A DNA stretch of 64,000 bases, from assembly GCA_009838645.1 (NCBI GenBank), contig VXRC01000049.1:496001-560000 (forward strand), read 5' to 3'. Shown one piece after another: positions 8,700-18,670 of this stretch (positions are counted from its first letter, which is position 1; each line of letters starts with the position of its first letter). This DNA comes from Gemmatimonadota bacterium (GTDB taxonomy: Bacteria > JAAXHH01). Below the pieces are notes generated by a model. The model saw only the letters and a list, made by a program, of their open reading frames with translations. It made no database searches and was not told the DNA's origin. The position numbers and the translations under genes are program-made.

Positions 8700-9896
8700 A
8701 TGCGACCGAGTACTTTCGCCGACCTGAGCATACTGCTGGCGCTATGGTTCATGATGTTCGCCGCGAGCAGCCAGACGATCATCATGACGCCGATACTGCC
8801 CATCGTGGAGGAGCAGTTCAGCGTGCCCCGGGAATACCTGGGCGCCCTGGTTTCGGCCTACTCGGTCATGCTCGGTCTGTGCGCGCTGGTCACCGGTCCG
8901 CTGTCGGACGCGATGGGCAGGAGACGTATCCTCATGATCGGCACCGGGGCCATGTGCGTGACCCTTTTCTTGCACAGCTTAGTTACGGACTTTGCCTCCC
9001 TGTTGCTTATCCGGTCACTGTCCGGCATGGCCGCCGGCATACTCAGCGGCGTCGCGCCGGCCTATATCGGGGATCATTTTCCGCCGGAGCGGCGGGGCTG
9101 GGCCAACGGCGTGGTCATGACCGCCGTTGCCGTGGGACAGATCGTGGGCATTCCGGGCGGAACCATCCTGGCCGACCGATTCGGCTTTGCCGCGCCTTTC
9201 GTTAGTTTCGCGGCGCCGATGGTGATTTCCTTCGTCCTGGTCTGCACCCTGGCACGGCAGCCGGCCGTAGCCCGGGCGCATCTGTCCTCGATCGGATCGG
9301 TCGTCAAGCGCTACGCGTCCATGTTCACGACGCCGGCGACCGCGGCGGCCATCGGCGCCTACAGCGTGATGTTCTCGGGGATCGCCTTCTACGTGATCTA
9401 CCTGGTCGTGTGGATCAAGGAGACCTTCGGGGTGACCAACGACGAGGTCGCGTCCCTGTTCGTGATCGCCGGTATTGCCAGTGTCATCGTGGGACCCTGG
9501 GCCGGACGCCTATCGGACCGGATCGGCCGGAAGGTCCTGGTCGTGGGCGGCTGCCTGGGACTCTTCGTCCTCATGACCCTGACGACGGCCATCATGACGG
9601 ATTTCTGGATCGCCTACCCGCTCTTTTTCCTCATCATGGTGCTCGTGTCGGCCCGTATGGGACCCTTTCAGGCGCTGCTGTCCGAGATCGTGCCGGCGCA
9701 GCGGCGCGGTTCGCTGATGAGCCTGAGTATCGCGACCGGCCAGCTCGCCATGGGACTGTGCAGCGCGGCGGCGGGCGTCGTCTATACAGAGGTCGGTTAC
9801 GTATTCAGTTCCTTGATCGGAGGCACGGGCATGCTCGCTATGGGGTTCATCATTTGGCGGTTCATCCCCGAAACGCGGAGGGCATCGAGGGGGTAA
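8700..9896 (+). CDS. MFS transporter
   Basis: The 398-residue protein shows twelve hydrophobic segments and the major facilitator motif A twice: G-P-L-S-D-A-M-G-R-R-R between helices 2 and 3, and G-R-L-S-D-R-I-G-R-K in the second half. Helix 4 R-S-L-S-G-M-A-A-G and the helix 5 G-x-x-x-G-x-P-G-G segment look like a drug/proton antiporter-type member. Substrate is unknown. It is a single gene followed by a convergent hydrolase gene. Confidence 0.9.
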   Translation: MRPSTFADLSILLALWFMMFAASSQTIIMTPILPIVEEQFSVPREYLGALVSAYSVMLGLCALVTGPLSDAMGRRRILMIGTGAMCVTLFLHSLVTDFASLLLIRSLSGMAAGILSGVAPAYIGDHFPPERRGWANGVVMTAVAVGQIVGIPGGTILADRFGFAAPFVSFAAPMVISFVLVCTLARQPAVARAHLSSIGSVVKRYASMFTTPATAAAIGAYSVMFSGIAFYVIYLVVWIKETFGVTNDEVASLFVIAGIASVIVGPWAGRLSDRIGRKVLVVGGCLGLFVLMTLTTAIMTDFWIAYPLFFLIMVLVSARMGPFQALLSEIVPAQRRGSLMSLSIATGQLAMGLCSAAAGVVYTEVGYVFSSLIGGTGMLAMGFIIWRFIPETRRASRG

Positions 9897-9956
9897 CAGG
9901 CAGTGGGCGAATTTACGATCGCCGGTTTCTCCATTGGCCGGGTCGACCTGTAAGAC

Positions 9957-10772
9957 TCAGGGCGACACCGCATGCAGCCCGTCGATGAACTCGGTTACGA
10001 CGGCGTTGAACCGATCGGGCTCCTCGTAGAACAACGCGTGGCCGCTGTCCTCGAAGACTTCCATGCGCGCACCCGGGATGTGTTCGTACATGTACTTGCA
10101 GCCCGGGTAAGCGCCGCTCTTGCCGCCCGTCGCAATCAGGACCGGAAGGTCGATGGATGGCAGCATGGGACGCCAGTCCTGCGCCTGGTAGTCGGGGCCG
10201 AGGGTGACGCCCTGGGCCGGCGTGTTTTCCCTGCTTTCCTCCAGCAGCAAGTCCAGTTCGGCGTCCGGGACATCGAGGGAGACGAACATCTTCCTCAGTT
10301 CCCATCGCTTTCGTTCGATATCGTCCACAGTTGGGGATTCGGCATCGGGCTCGGGCGGATCAGGCGGACCATGGACTTCGATGCTGGGCACTTCGTCCAC
10401 CAGCACCACCCCTTTGAGCCGGTAATTTCGGAAGAGTTCGATGTAGGAAAGGACGGTACGGGCGCCGATGGACCAGCCGACCAGCGTGGCGTCGTGGAGA
10501 TCGAGCGTTTTGATGATCTGGCGCACGTCCATGGCGTACCGGGCCGTGCGATGTCCCCACGGGGTCTTGTCCGACCGGCCGTTGCCCCGGGTCTCGGCGG
10601 CAATGACCCGGAATCGCTGGCTCAGGGCCGGAACCTGCTTGCGCCACCAACCCAGGCTCAACCCGCCGCCGTGGATCAGGAAGACGGGTATACCGGATCC
10701 TGTGTCTTCATAGTAGAGACGAACGCCGTCGTTTGCTTCGACGTAACCGGTGCGTTTCTCCAATACCAGCAA
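9957..10772 (-). CDS. Alpha/beta-fold hydrolase
   Basis: The approximately 270-residue protein has the oxyanion strand FLIHGGG near residue 32, the nucleophile elbow G-W-S-I-G near 101 and the C-terminal D-S-G-H-A near 245. The usual acid after strand 7 is replaced by A-T-G-G-K-S-G, so the catalytic acid may instead follow strand 6 (V-L-V-D-E). It starts at a TTG (10772 or 10763); the latter has GAGGG about 10 bases upstream. Only 15 bases separate it from the adaptor gene upstream, so it may belong to the export operon. Substrate unknown. Confidence 0.82.
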   Translation of the reverse strand: MLVLEKRTGYVEANDGVRLYYEDTGSGIPVFLIHGGGLSLGWWRKQVPALSQRFRVIAAETRGNGRSDKTPWGHRTARYAMDVRQIIKTLDLHDATLVGWSIGARTVLSYIELFRNYRLKGVVLVDEVPSIEVHGPPDPPEPDAESPTVDDIERKRWELRKMFVSLDVPDAELDLLLEESRENTPAQGVTLGPDYQAQDWRPMLPSIDLPVLIATGGKSGAYPGCKYMYEHIPGARMEVFEDSGHALFYEEPDRFNAVVTEFIDGLHAVSP

Positions 10773-10787
10773 GCCCTCTATGTGCTC

Positions 10788-11969
10788 TCAGTTCGTCTGG
10801 GTTTCGACGCCGACCCCATCGGTAATGCGGGGGTTTGGATGCAGGATGACGGGGTCGCCGGCCGCAAGGCCTTCGAGGATTTCGGCCTCGATCCCGTTTC
10901 GCTGTCCCACCGATACTTCCCGAGACCTGGCCATGCCTTCCTCGACGATGAAGACCCCCCAGCTTTCGCCTATTCTGAACAAGGCGCTGGACGGGATCTT
11001 GAGCACGTCCTCCTTCTCCCAGACGACGATCCGTCCCGTGACGCGGTAACCATCGCCCAATTCCGCCGGCGTCTCGTCAAGGTCCACGATGACGTTGACC
11101 CGCTGTTCGTCCACGCCCAGCGCGGACACGCGCGTGAACGCGGCCGGCTCTACGCGGCTCACTTTGCCGGACAACGGATCGGGTCCGCCCCACTCTTCGA
11201 TCCATACCGTTTGACCGACGTCGACCCTTACGGCATCGGTGGACAGAACGTCGATCGTCACCTCCATGTCTCCCGGATCGCCCACTTCCATCAGGGGCGT
11301 GCCCGCGGCGACGACCCGCTCGCTTTCTTCGAACAGACGCAGCACCCGGCCGCCTACCGGCGCCGTCACGGAGAGCACGGCCCTGGCATCGCCGCGCTCC
11401 TCCCGGAGGGCCAGGAGCGCGGCCTGGGCGACCTCGTGTTCGGAGACGGCCGCGCGGTGGCGGAAGAGGGAGGATTCCAGGGTCCGTTCCGCGACGGTTG
11501 CCGCGTGCACGGCGCGCTCCAGGCGCTCCCTCGAGATGCTGCCGCTCGCGGCGAGTTGTTCCGCCCTGTCCCTGCCGCGGGCCGCCTCTTCCTGTTCCAC
11601 CCGCGCGCGGGCGACGTTCGCCTCGGCCTCGCGGACCAGTGCTTCGGCCGTCTCGATCCGGGCGCGGGCCTCCGCGGACTCGCGGGAGCCGAGGGGCGAA
11701 GGCGTGATGCGCGCCAGTTCATCGCCTTGGCCGACCCGGTCCCCTTCATTCAACGCCGGTCTCGCCAGCCGGCCGGACGCCGGGGCCGTGATCAGGTAGC
11801 GCTGCCTTACACGGGTCCTGCCTTCCTCGCTGATCGTCACCCGCAGGGGACCTAACTCCGCCGTAGCCGCGTCGATCAGGACCGGCGCCGGCATAAACGC
11901 GCGGACGACGAGGACCAGGACGGCAGCGAGGACCACGAAGGAGATGATGTGCTTGCGACGTATTTTCAT
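10788..11969 (-). CDS. HlyD/RND-type periplasmic adaptor (membrane fusion) protein
   Basis: The 393-residue protein starts at MKIRRKH with an N-terminal membrane anchor, then a lipoyl/barrel-sandwich half (S-A-P-A-S-G-R type segment and D-E-L-A-R-I), a long alpha-helical hairpin rich in Ala, Arg and Glu (about residues 85-185), a second lipoyl half (V-T-A-P-V-G-G-R-V) and beta-barrel domains. Such adaptors bridge an inner-membrane ABC permease and an outer-membrane channel. It is 13 bases downstream of the FtsX-type permease, in the order ATPase-permease-adaptor. No TolC-like gene is visible here. Confidence 0.9.
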   Translation of the reverse strand: MKIRRKHIISFVVLAAVLVLVVRAFMPAPVLIDAATAELGPLRVTISEEGRTRVRQRYLITAPASGRLARPALNEGDRVGQGDELARITPSPLGSRESAEARARIETAEALVREAEANVARARVEQEEAARGRDRAEQLAASGSISRERLERAVHAATVAERTLESSLFRHRAAVSEHEVAQAALLALREERGDARAVLSVTAPVGGRVLRLFEESERVVAAGTPLMEVGDPGDMEVTIDVLSTDAVRVDVGQTVWIEEWGGPDPLSGKVSRVEPAAFTRVSALGVDEQRVNVIVDLDETPAELGDGYRVTGRIVVWEKEDVLKIPSSALFRIGESWGVFIVEEGMARSREVSVGQRNGIEAEILEGLAAGDPVILHPNPRITDGVGVETQTN

Positions 11970-11982
11970 GACGGTCTCACGG

Positions 11983-14349
11983 TTATTCCTGGGTCTTGAG
12001 CACGCCCACCAGGTCCAGGTAGCGCAGTTTCCGGTGGACGATGTACGCGGACGCCACGGCCGCCGCGGTAACGACCAGGAAGGCGAACGCATAGGTCTTT
12101 CCGGTGATGACCAGCGGCATCCGGTAGAGTTCCTGGGCGGTGGCGTCCACGGCAAGATAACATAATGCCCATCCGATCAGAAATCCAATCGGTATCGAAC
12201 AAAGGGTAATGATGGCCTGCTCGCCCAGGAGGACGACCGATATCTCCCGCTCGGTGAACCCGAGCACCCGCAGGCTGGCCATTTCGCGGTTTCTTTCCGC
12301 CAGGGCGATGCGGGCGCCGTTGTAGACCATACCGCAGGCGATGATGCAAGCGAAGACGGTCAGCGTGAACGTGGTGGCGTTCGTGCTTTCGGCAATGGTT
12401 TCTTCGAAGCCCTGGATCACGGCCTCGCGGACGGCGACACCCGCCACGGCCGGCGTCTCTTTCAGCGTGCTGTACAACTCGGCCGCCCGAAGCGGGTCCA
12501 CTGAGAGATACGCGCCGGAGATCGTCCGGCCTTCGCCCAGGAACCGGTTCAAAGCGCGTGTATCCATGTACGCGGTGGTGCCGATCAACTCGTCGACGAT
12601 CAGGGTTACCGCCAGGCTGCCCTGCATTCTAGACCCTTCCTGTACTTCGACGGCGAGCATATCGCCCTCCCGGACCGCCAGGAGGTCGGCCAGCGTCTTG
12701 TTCAGCACGATGCCCTCCGGCGGCAGGGCCTGAACCCGGCCTTCCCGGTCGATCAACTGCCGCAGCTCTCCAGCCGGATCGAGTCCCGTTATGGCGGTCT
12801 GCTTCACGATATGACCGGAACGAAGCCGGACGGGCACGGCGCGGTACGGCTCGGAGCGGACGACGCCGGGAAGATGGGCCAGTTCGAACCGGGCGCGCGC
12901 GGGACGGGGACCCGCGAAGACCACGGCCGCGTCATCGCGCTGCACGGTACGAAACTGGTAGTCGATCAAATAATCGATGGAGTCGAAGGTAAAACGTCCC
13001 ATGACCAGGATCGCCACCGACATGGCGATGCCGAAGGCGGAAAGCATCGTTCGGGCCGGCCTCCGTTCCATGTTGCGGAAGATCATCCGCCAGACCGGCG
13101 AGAGCATCCGGTGCACGCCCATGCGTTCCATCGCGAGCGGCCTAAAGTGGGGCGGCGACTCCGGCCGCATCGCTTCCGCGGGAGGCAGGGCCATGGCCGC
13201 GCGAAGGGCGTGCAGGGTACCCAGCAACGCTGCGGAAACGCTGATTACCGCGGACAAGGTGATGACGTCGACGTGCAGCTCGTAGACCAGGTCGGGGAAT
13301 CGGTAATAGGCCTGGTACATGCCGGTGAGCGGCCGGCCGATCCAGAATCCGCCCACGATGCCGAGGAGGGTCCCGCCGGACACGGCCAGGAAGGCGAATT
13401 TCAGGTAGTGCCAACCGATCGACAGGTTTCGGTAGCCGAAGGCTTTCATGATGGCGATCTGGTCCCGCTGGGCCCGCACCATGCGGGAAAACACGATGTG
13501 CAGCAGAATCGCCGCGATCCCAAGGAAGATGGCCGGCGTAACGTTGCTGGAAACACTCAGGCCCAGGATTTCATCCGAAAGGAACTTATGGGAGATCTGG
13601 CTGTCCCGACCGTAGGCGCCCGCACTCCCGTAGGGTTCGAGGATGAGGTCCATGCGGTCGATCACGTCCCGCTCGCGCGCTTCCGGCGACAAGGCGACCG
13701 ACAGGTCGTTGAACCCGCCCTCCATGTCGAAGGCCGCGCCGAGGGCGTCCCGGCTCATCCAGATCACGCCGAAGCGCAGGTTGTCGGGGAAGATGGATCC
13801 GGATCCCTGCACTTCGTAGACGTATTCGGGCGACAGGCCGATGCCCACGACGCGCAGGGCCTTCCTCCGTCCGTTGATGACCGCCCCGATCCAGTCGTCC
13901 GGCGCCAGTCCGTTGGCCAGCGCGAAGGCTTCGCTGATGATGACCTCCTCGGGCCGCCCGACCGCCGGGTAGCGGCCTTCCTGGATCGCGAGGTCGTTGA
14001 GCACGGGCCTGCGTGTCTCGGGTATGGAGACCAGCCGCCCGGTAGCGGGCTCATCCAGCCCGGGCACGTCCAGGTTCACGTCCATTACGATCCGGGTGCG
14101 GACGCCGGAGACGCCCTGAATCCGGGCAATGCGCTCCGCGACCTGCGCCGGCGCCCGCTTGATGCCGGCGAACACGTCGGCGAAACGGTAGCTGGTGTAG
14201 TAGGATTCCTGCGATTCCAGCAGGGCGATATAGGTGTGGCGCGAGGAGACGTAGACCATGATCCCGCAGGCCATCACCAGCGTGATGGCGATGACCTGGC
14301 CGCGCATGCGCGCCAGTTCGCGGAACACCTTGCGGTTCAGGATGGTCAT
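11983..14349 (-). CDS. ABC transporter permease, two FtsX domains
   Basis: The 788-residue protein carries an N-terminal helix followed by a large periplasmic (MacB-PCD-like) domain and two FtsX-type three-helix permease units, one near residues 275-395 and one at the C-terminus (about 665-785). A further membrane helix near 440 starts a second periplasmic domain. R-D-Q-I-A-I-M-K-A-F-G-Y and N-R-E-M-A-S-L-R-V-L-G-F are the coupling segments that contact the ATPase. It resembles exporters of the DevC/MacB/LolE type and forms an operon with the ATPase and the adaptor. Confidence 0.9.
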   Translation of the reverse strand: MTILNRKVFRELARMRGQVIAITLVMACGIMVYVSSRHTYIALLESQESYYTSYRFADVFAGIKRAPAQVAERIARIQGVSGVRTRIVMDVNLDVPGLDEPATGRLVSIPETRRPVLNDLAIQEGRYPAVGRPEEVIISEAFALANGLAPDDWIGAVINGRRKALRVVGIGLSPEYVYEVQGSGSIFPDNLRFGVIWMSRDALGAAFDMEGGFNDLSVALSPEARERDVIDRMDLILEPYGSAGAYGRDSQISHKFLSDEILGLSVSSNVTPAIFLGIAAILLHIVFSRMVRAQRDQIAIMKAFGYRNLSIGWHYLKFAFLAVSGGTLLGIVGGFWIGRPLTGMYQAYYRFPDLVYELHVDVITLSAVISVSAALLGTLHALRAAMALPPAEAMRPESPPHFRPLAMERMGVHRMLSPVWRMIFRNMERRPARTMLSAFGIAMSVAILVMGRFTFDSIDYLIDYQFRTVQRDDAAVVFAGPRPARARFELAHLPGVVRSEPYRAVPVRLRSGHIVKQTAITGLDPAGELRQLIDREGRVQALPPEGIVLNKTLADLLAVREGDMLAVEVQEGSRMQGSLAVTLIVDELIGTTAYMDTRALNRFLGEGRTISGAYLSVDPLRAAELYSTLKETPAVAGVAVREAVIQGFEETIAESTNATTFTLTVFACIIACGMVYNGARIALAERNREMASLRVLGFTEREISVVLLGEQAIITLCSIPIGFLIGWALCYLAVDATAQELYRMPLVITGKTYAFAFLVVTAAAVASAYIVHRKLRYLDLVGVLKTQE

Positions 14350-14355
14350 GGCAGC

Positions 14356-15075
<720 letters not shown>

Positions 15076-15105
15076 GCCGGATTCTCCTTGTCCCCTGTCC
15101 TGGCT

Positions 15106-16854
15106 TTACCGGTCCCACGGAAACCGGGCCGTCGGCTGGTTGACATATCGTTGCAGGTCCAGCGTCAGGCGCGCGCCGCATCCGGGCGCCAGGCGTACGG
15201 TGAAATCGGTATCGTCGACTTTGATCCGGCGGCCGTCGTGTTGAACCGCGTCCACCCGGTGCTCCCCGTAGGCGCCGCCCTGGACGATCACGGTGCGTGC
15301 TTCGACCGGATTGGCGTTCACCAGGTGTACGTCGAGTCCGTCGGAGTCGATACGGTCGATCTTCACGGCCACGTCTTCCGGGACGCCGGGCCGTCCGCGT
15401 TCCGGGTCGAAGTAACAGAGCCGGCAGTGGAGCGGACGGGCGTAGGCCGGCCGGGGTCCCCCGGTCATGAGATTCACGAGGGTCTCGATCCGCGCCGGGT
15501 TGAACGGATTGGGGTTGTCCGACAGACGCGTGTCCGGCGTCGACGTATCGTTGCGGATCTTCTCCACCTGTCCCCGCAGATCCTCGAAATCCTGCTTCAA
15601 CGCGTCCAAGGGAAAACCGGGGTTCGAACCGTCCAGGAAATTCAGCCAGGGCTGGTCGCCGGCAAGCGCGCGGTCGTCCGGGTTCATGGACCAGTCGTAT
15701 ACCTCGACCGCGCCCCGGTCATAGGGTTCGGGGGCGTAATCGTACCACCCGTCGTCTCCGTGCATGTGTGGATACATGGTGACGCCGTCCACGGTCTTCT
15801 TGTTGACGTTGACCGATTCGAGGACGGTGCGCCAGACGTCCACGTATTTCCGGTCGCCGGTGAGCAGCAGGGCGTTGCCGAAGCCGTCCACCGCGTGGGC
15901 GACGGCATTCAGGGTGAAGTTGTCCAGCCGGCCGTGGCGATGGGCGAACACCTTGTGGTTCCATCCGTAGACACCACCCCACCACCGGCCTTCGCAGGCG
16001 CTGCCGATGACGCCGTCCGGCCCCACGTTCGAAGGGATCACGCCCCCGTTGGCATAGGTGCGCTCCACCCACGCGTCGGCGTATTCGAGGATCCAGTCCC
16101 GGTACTTCGTTTCGCCGGTGAGCGCGTAGGCGTTGAAGGCCAGGCCTGTGCTGGTGAGGTTCAGCGGATGGTCGCCGGCCACGTCGTTATAGGTCTCGAA
16201 CCGCTCGCACATCTCCGCGTAATCGCGCTGGCCGTGGAGCAGGTCGTACCGGCCGTCCTCCAGCGGATCGCCGACCCAGTCCAGGGCCGTGGTCTTGCGC
16301 ATCATCGGCCCCCGGCTGCCGTTGAACATGCTCCGGATCAACCGGCGTTCCGGGTCGTAGTTCTTCGCCTGTGGATCCTCGTCCATGTAGAAACCGGCGA
16401 ACCTCCTCGTCCGGCGGATATGGTTTTCGTCGTCCGGATCGCAGTTGCCCAGCAGGTTGAACACCACCAGGCCCTCGGCGTGATGGGCCCAGTCGCTGTG
16501 CACCGGGAATTCCTTGTAATACATGCCGTCCCGGGCAAAGGGCACGTCGACGGTCTTGGCCTCGGTGTACTGGCGGATATGGCCGTCCTGCGCCGTCTTG
16601 CACATGTCGAGGATGCGGTCGCCCCCGCCGAGCAGGTAGACGACAGGCCAGTTCGCCAGGTTTTCGATGGCATCGTCCGGGCCGTCGAGGGCGCCCCAAC
16701 GAGGCACGCATTTCAGGTAGCCTTGCTCGTCGAAGTACTTGTCGTAGAACAGTTCGAGTGCCTGGGACATGGAGCGGATGAGCGCGCGCTCCAGCAAGGC
16801 CCACTGCGGCGGGACCATGGGGGTGTCGATGTTGATCCTGGTGTGTGAAGACAT
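15106..16854 (-). CDS. Large protein with possible alpha/alpha-toroid (six-hairpin glycosidase-like) fold
   Basis: The 582-residue product has no signal peptide. Repeated helical-hairpin features with W-x-x-x-Y and H-x-A-E-G segments (around residues 115-135, 215-260, 285-330) recall carbohydrate-active alpha/alpha-toroid enzymes such as GH88/GH105 or GH127-like proteins. A beta-rich C-terminal part follows residue about 490. I cannot identify catalytic residues with confidence. It lies 30 bases upstream of the ABC export operon on the same strand, so co-transcription is possible but the link may be incidental. Confidence 0.5.
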   Translation of the reverse strand: MSSHTRINIDTPMVPPQWALLERALIRSMSQALELFYDKYFDEQGYLKCVPRWGALDGPDDAIENLANWPVVYLLGGGDRILDMCKTAQDGHIRQYTEAKTVDVPFARDGMYYKEFPVHSDWAHHAEGLVVFNLLGNCDPDDENHIRRTRRFAGFYMDEDPQAKNYDPERRLIRSMFNGSRGPMMRKTTALDWVGDPLEDGRYDLLHGQRDYAEMCERFETYNDVAGDHPLNLTSTGLAFNAYALTGETKYRDWILEYADAWVERTYANGGVIPSNVGPDGVIGSACEGRWWGGVYGWNHKVFAHRHGRLDNFTLNAVAHAVDGFGNALLLTGDRKYVDVWRTVLESVNVNKKTVDGVTMYPHMHGDDGWYDYAPEPYDRGAVEVYDWSMNPDDRALAGDQPWLNFLDGSNPGFPLDALKQDFEDLRGQVEKIRNDTSTPDTRLSDNPNPFNPARIETLVNLMTGGPRPAYARPLHCRLCYFDPERGRPGVPEDVAVKIDRIDSDGLDVHLVNANPVEARTVIVQGGAYGEHRVDAVQHDGRRIKVDDTDFTVRLAPGCGARLTLDLQRYVNQPTARFPWDR

Positions 16855-17253
16855 GAACGGAATCCTGAGCTTTCCTTTTAAGAATGAATACTTTGGGATG
16901 GACTGTTGTAAAAGTAGTGGATATAACCCGTTTCGCAGTTCACTTCCGGACCTGGATCCGGAACCAGACCTGCCGGTACGATCGGCAGGCTATTTTATTG
17001 AACGGACTGTATTTACGTTCCCGTACTGTTTAGTTGATCGACAGGAAGATATGGCTTCAAACCCCCATCGTCAAGCGGATCATGGACCGCTCCGGAGGCG
17101 CCTGGACAACACCGCTCGCGCCGCGTTTCCCTGTGCCGTGCATTTCCGTCCGTGTACCTAGAGTAATAGATTCGTGTCGCAATGTCGACACCCCGGAGAC
17201 TTCGGTTCTGGCCAGGTTGACTCTGGACTGGCCTGTATGAAAGGAATGGCTGT
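16855..17253. other. Divergent intergenic region with several inverted repeats
   Basis: These 399 bases separate the leftward toroid-like gene from the rightward LamG gene. No gene is visible. Four perfect short stems occur: 16944-16963 (TTCCGG/CCGGAA), 16969-16989 (CCTGCCG/CGGCAGG), 17174-17191 (GTGTCG/CGACAC) and one closing at GGCCAG/CTGGCC near 17213-17236. They may be operators or transcript hairpins; none carries a T-run like an intrinsic terminator except loosely the second. Confidence 0.5.
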
Positions 17254-18666
17254 ATGTTCAGTCGCGTCGTTTTGATGATGACCGCGTTGTTCCTTCTCCT
17301 CACGCATCCGGGCGTAACCGCGGCCCAGTCGCCGACGGTCGACCGATCCAACCTGGTCCTCGAACTGCTGTTCGACGGCGACGCTCGGGATACGAGCGGA
17401 AACGAGCATCACGGCGAGTTGTTCGGTCCGGTCTCCACCGAAGACCGGTTCGGGCAGCCGAATGCCGCCTTTTCCTTCGACGGAAAGAACGACTACATCC
17501 GCGTCGCGCCGCCGCCGGCACTGTCCAGCGAGGCCTTCACCCTGTCGGTCTGGGTGAAATACGACGACGACGCATTCTCCCGGTACTGGACCAACGGGGT
17601 CATCACCCAGGACAACGGCGGCTCCAGCGAACGACGCGTCTTCCAGCTCAGCGCATTCGGCCCCTTGCCCACGTGGCACATCATGGGCCGGGGCCGCGAT
17701 CCGCTGATTACCCGTCCTGTCGGGACCTCCGTATGGCGGCACCTGGCTGTTACCCACGACGGCGAGGAGCACCGGCTGTACATGGACGGTGAACTGCATG
17801 ATCAAGCCGAAGCGCCCTTCCCGCCGCATCCGCAGGAACCAGTCTACGTCGGGCGCAAGGGTTCAGGCGAACCGGATTTCTATTTCAAGGGCGTGATCGA
17901 CGACGTCCGTATCTACACGGAGACGCTCTCACCGGAGGCCATCCTGGCCCTGACCCGGGAGAACGGATGGCAGCCACCGGCCCTGGCGGGCATCGAAGTG
18001 CCGGATCCGCCGGAATCCTCGCTTGAAGACGCCCTCGTGGCCCACTGGCCCATGGAGACCGCCGCAATTCGCGACGTGTCGGCCAGTGGACTGAAGACTA
18101 TCGTGATGGGACAGCCGGAATCCATAGAAGGTCGAAGGGGAGGAGCGCTTCGATTCGATGGCAACGAGGACTGGGCGGTGGTCAAAAATCCGTCGCTAGA
18201 CCTCCTCCACTACCTGACGATTACTTGCTGGATCAGGGGATTCGATACCGATAGCGAGTACAGCCAGGTACTCTGGTACGGTGACGGCGCCTGGGGACAG
18301 GACCCTTATTCCATGTCGATACAGGAAGGGAAGGTCGGATTCCGCGTGGACGACGTGGCGACCCAATGGGAAGTGATGACCGAATCGACGCCCTCGCCCG
18401 GTGCCTGGACGTTCGTGGCGGCGACGTTGAATACCCGGTCTGACGGTCTTATGGACCAGAAGATCTACGTCAATGGAGAACTCTCCATGGAACAGGTGAC
18501 GCCGAATCCCTACCGGTACATCGAACTGGGCCGCATGTGGCTGACCTTTGCAACCTTCGGGAGCGGATGGGACCTGTCGCGCCTGGACCTGGACGACGTC
18601 AGACTGTATAACCGCTCGCTGAGCCACCGGGAGATCGAATCCCTTTTCGAAGAGGCACAGGAGTAA
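17254..18666 (+). CDS. Exported protein with two LamG (concanavalin A-like) domains
   Basis: The 470-residue protein has a cleavable signal peptide (hydrophobic 5-22, cleavage near A-A-Q-S). Two laminin-G/ConA-like jelly-roll domains follow: one from about residue 30 to 225 (F-D-G-K-N-D-Y-I-R-V, then W-R-H-L-A-V-T-H-D and D-D-V-R-I-Y), the other from about 255 to 465 (L-R-F-D-G-N-E-D, then W-T-F-V-A-A-T-L and D-D-V-R-L-Y-N-R-S-L). Such domains bind glycans or proteins outside the cell. Only 4 bases separate it from the Tat-exported PLP enzyme, so both are probably one transcript. Confidence 0.85.
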   Translation: MFSRVVLMMTALFLLLTHPGVTAAQSPTVDRSNLVLELLFDGDARDTSGNEHHGELFGPVSTEDRFGQPNAAFSFDGKNDYIRVAPPPALSSEAFTLSVWVKYDDDAFSRYWTNGVITQDNGGSSERRVFQLSAFGPLPTWHIMGRGRDPLITRPVGTSVWRHLAVTHDGEEHRLYMDGELHDQAEAPFPPHPQEPVYVGRKGSGEPDFYFKGVIDDVRIYTETLSPEAILALTRENGWQPPALAGIEVPDPPESSLEDALVAHWPMETAAIRDVSASGLKTIVMGQPESIEGRRGGALRFDGNEDWAVVKNPSLDLLHYLTITCWIRGFDTDSEYSQVLWYGDGAWGQDPYSMSIQEGKVGFRVDDVATQWEVMTESTPSPGAWTFVAATLNTRSDGLMDQKIYVNGELSMEQVTPNPYRYIELGRMWLTFATFGSGWDLSRLDLDDVRLYNRSLSHREIESLFEEAQE

Positions 18667-18670
18667 TCGC

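Noticed and set aside
15601-15640. tRNA-like T-arm sequence GGGTTCGAACC
   Set aside because: It lies inside a long conserved coding sequence and no other tRNA arms can be formed around it.
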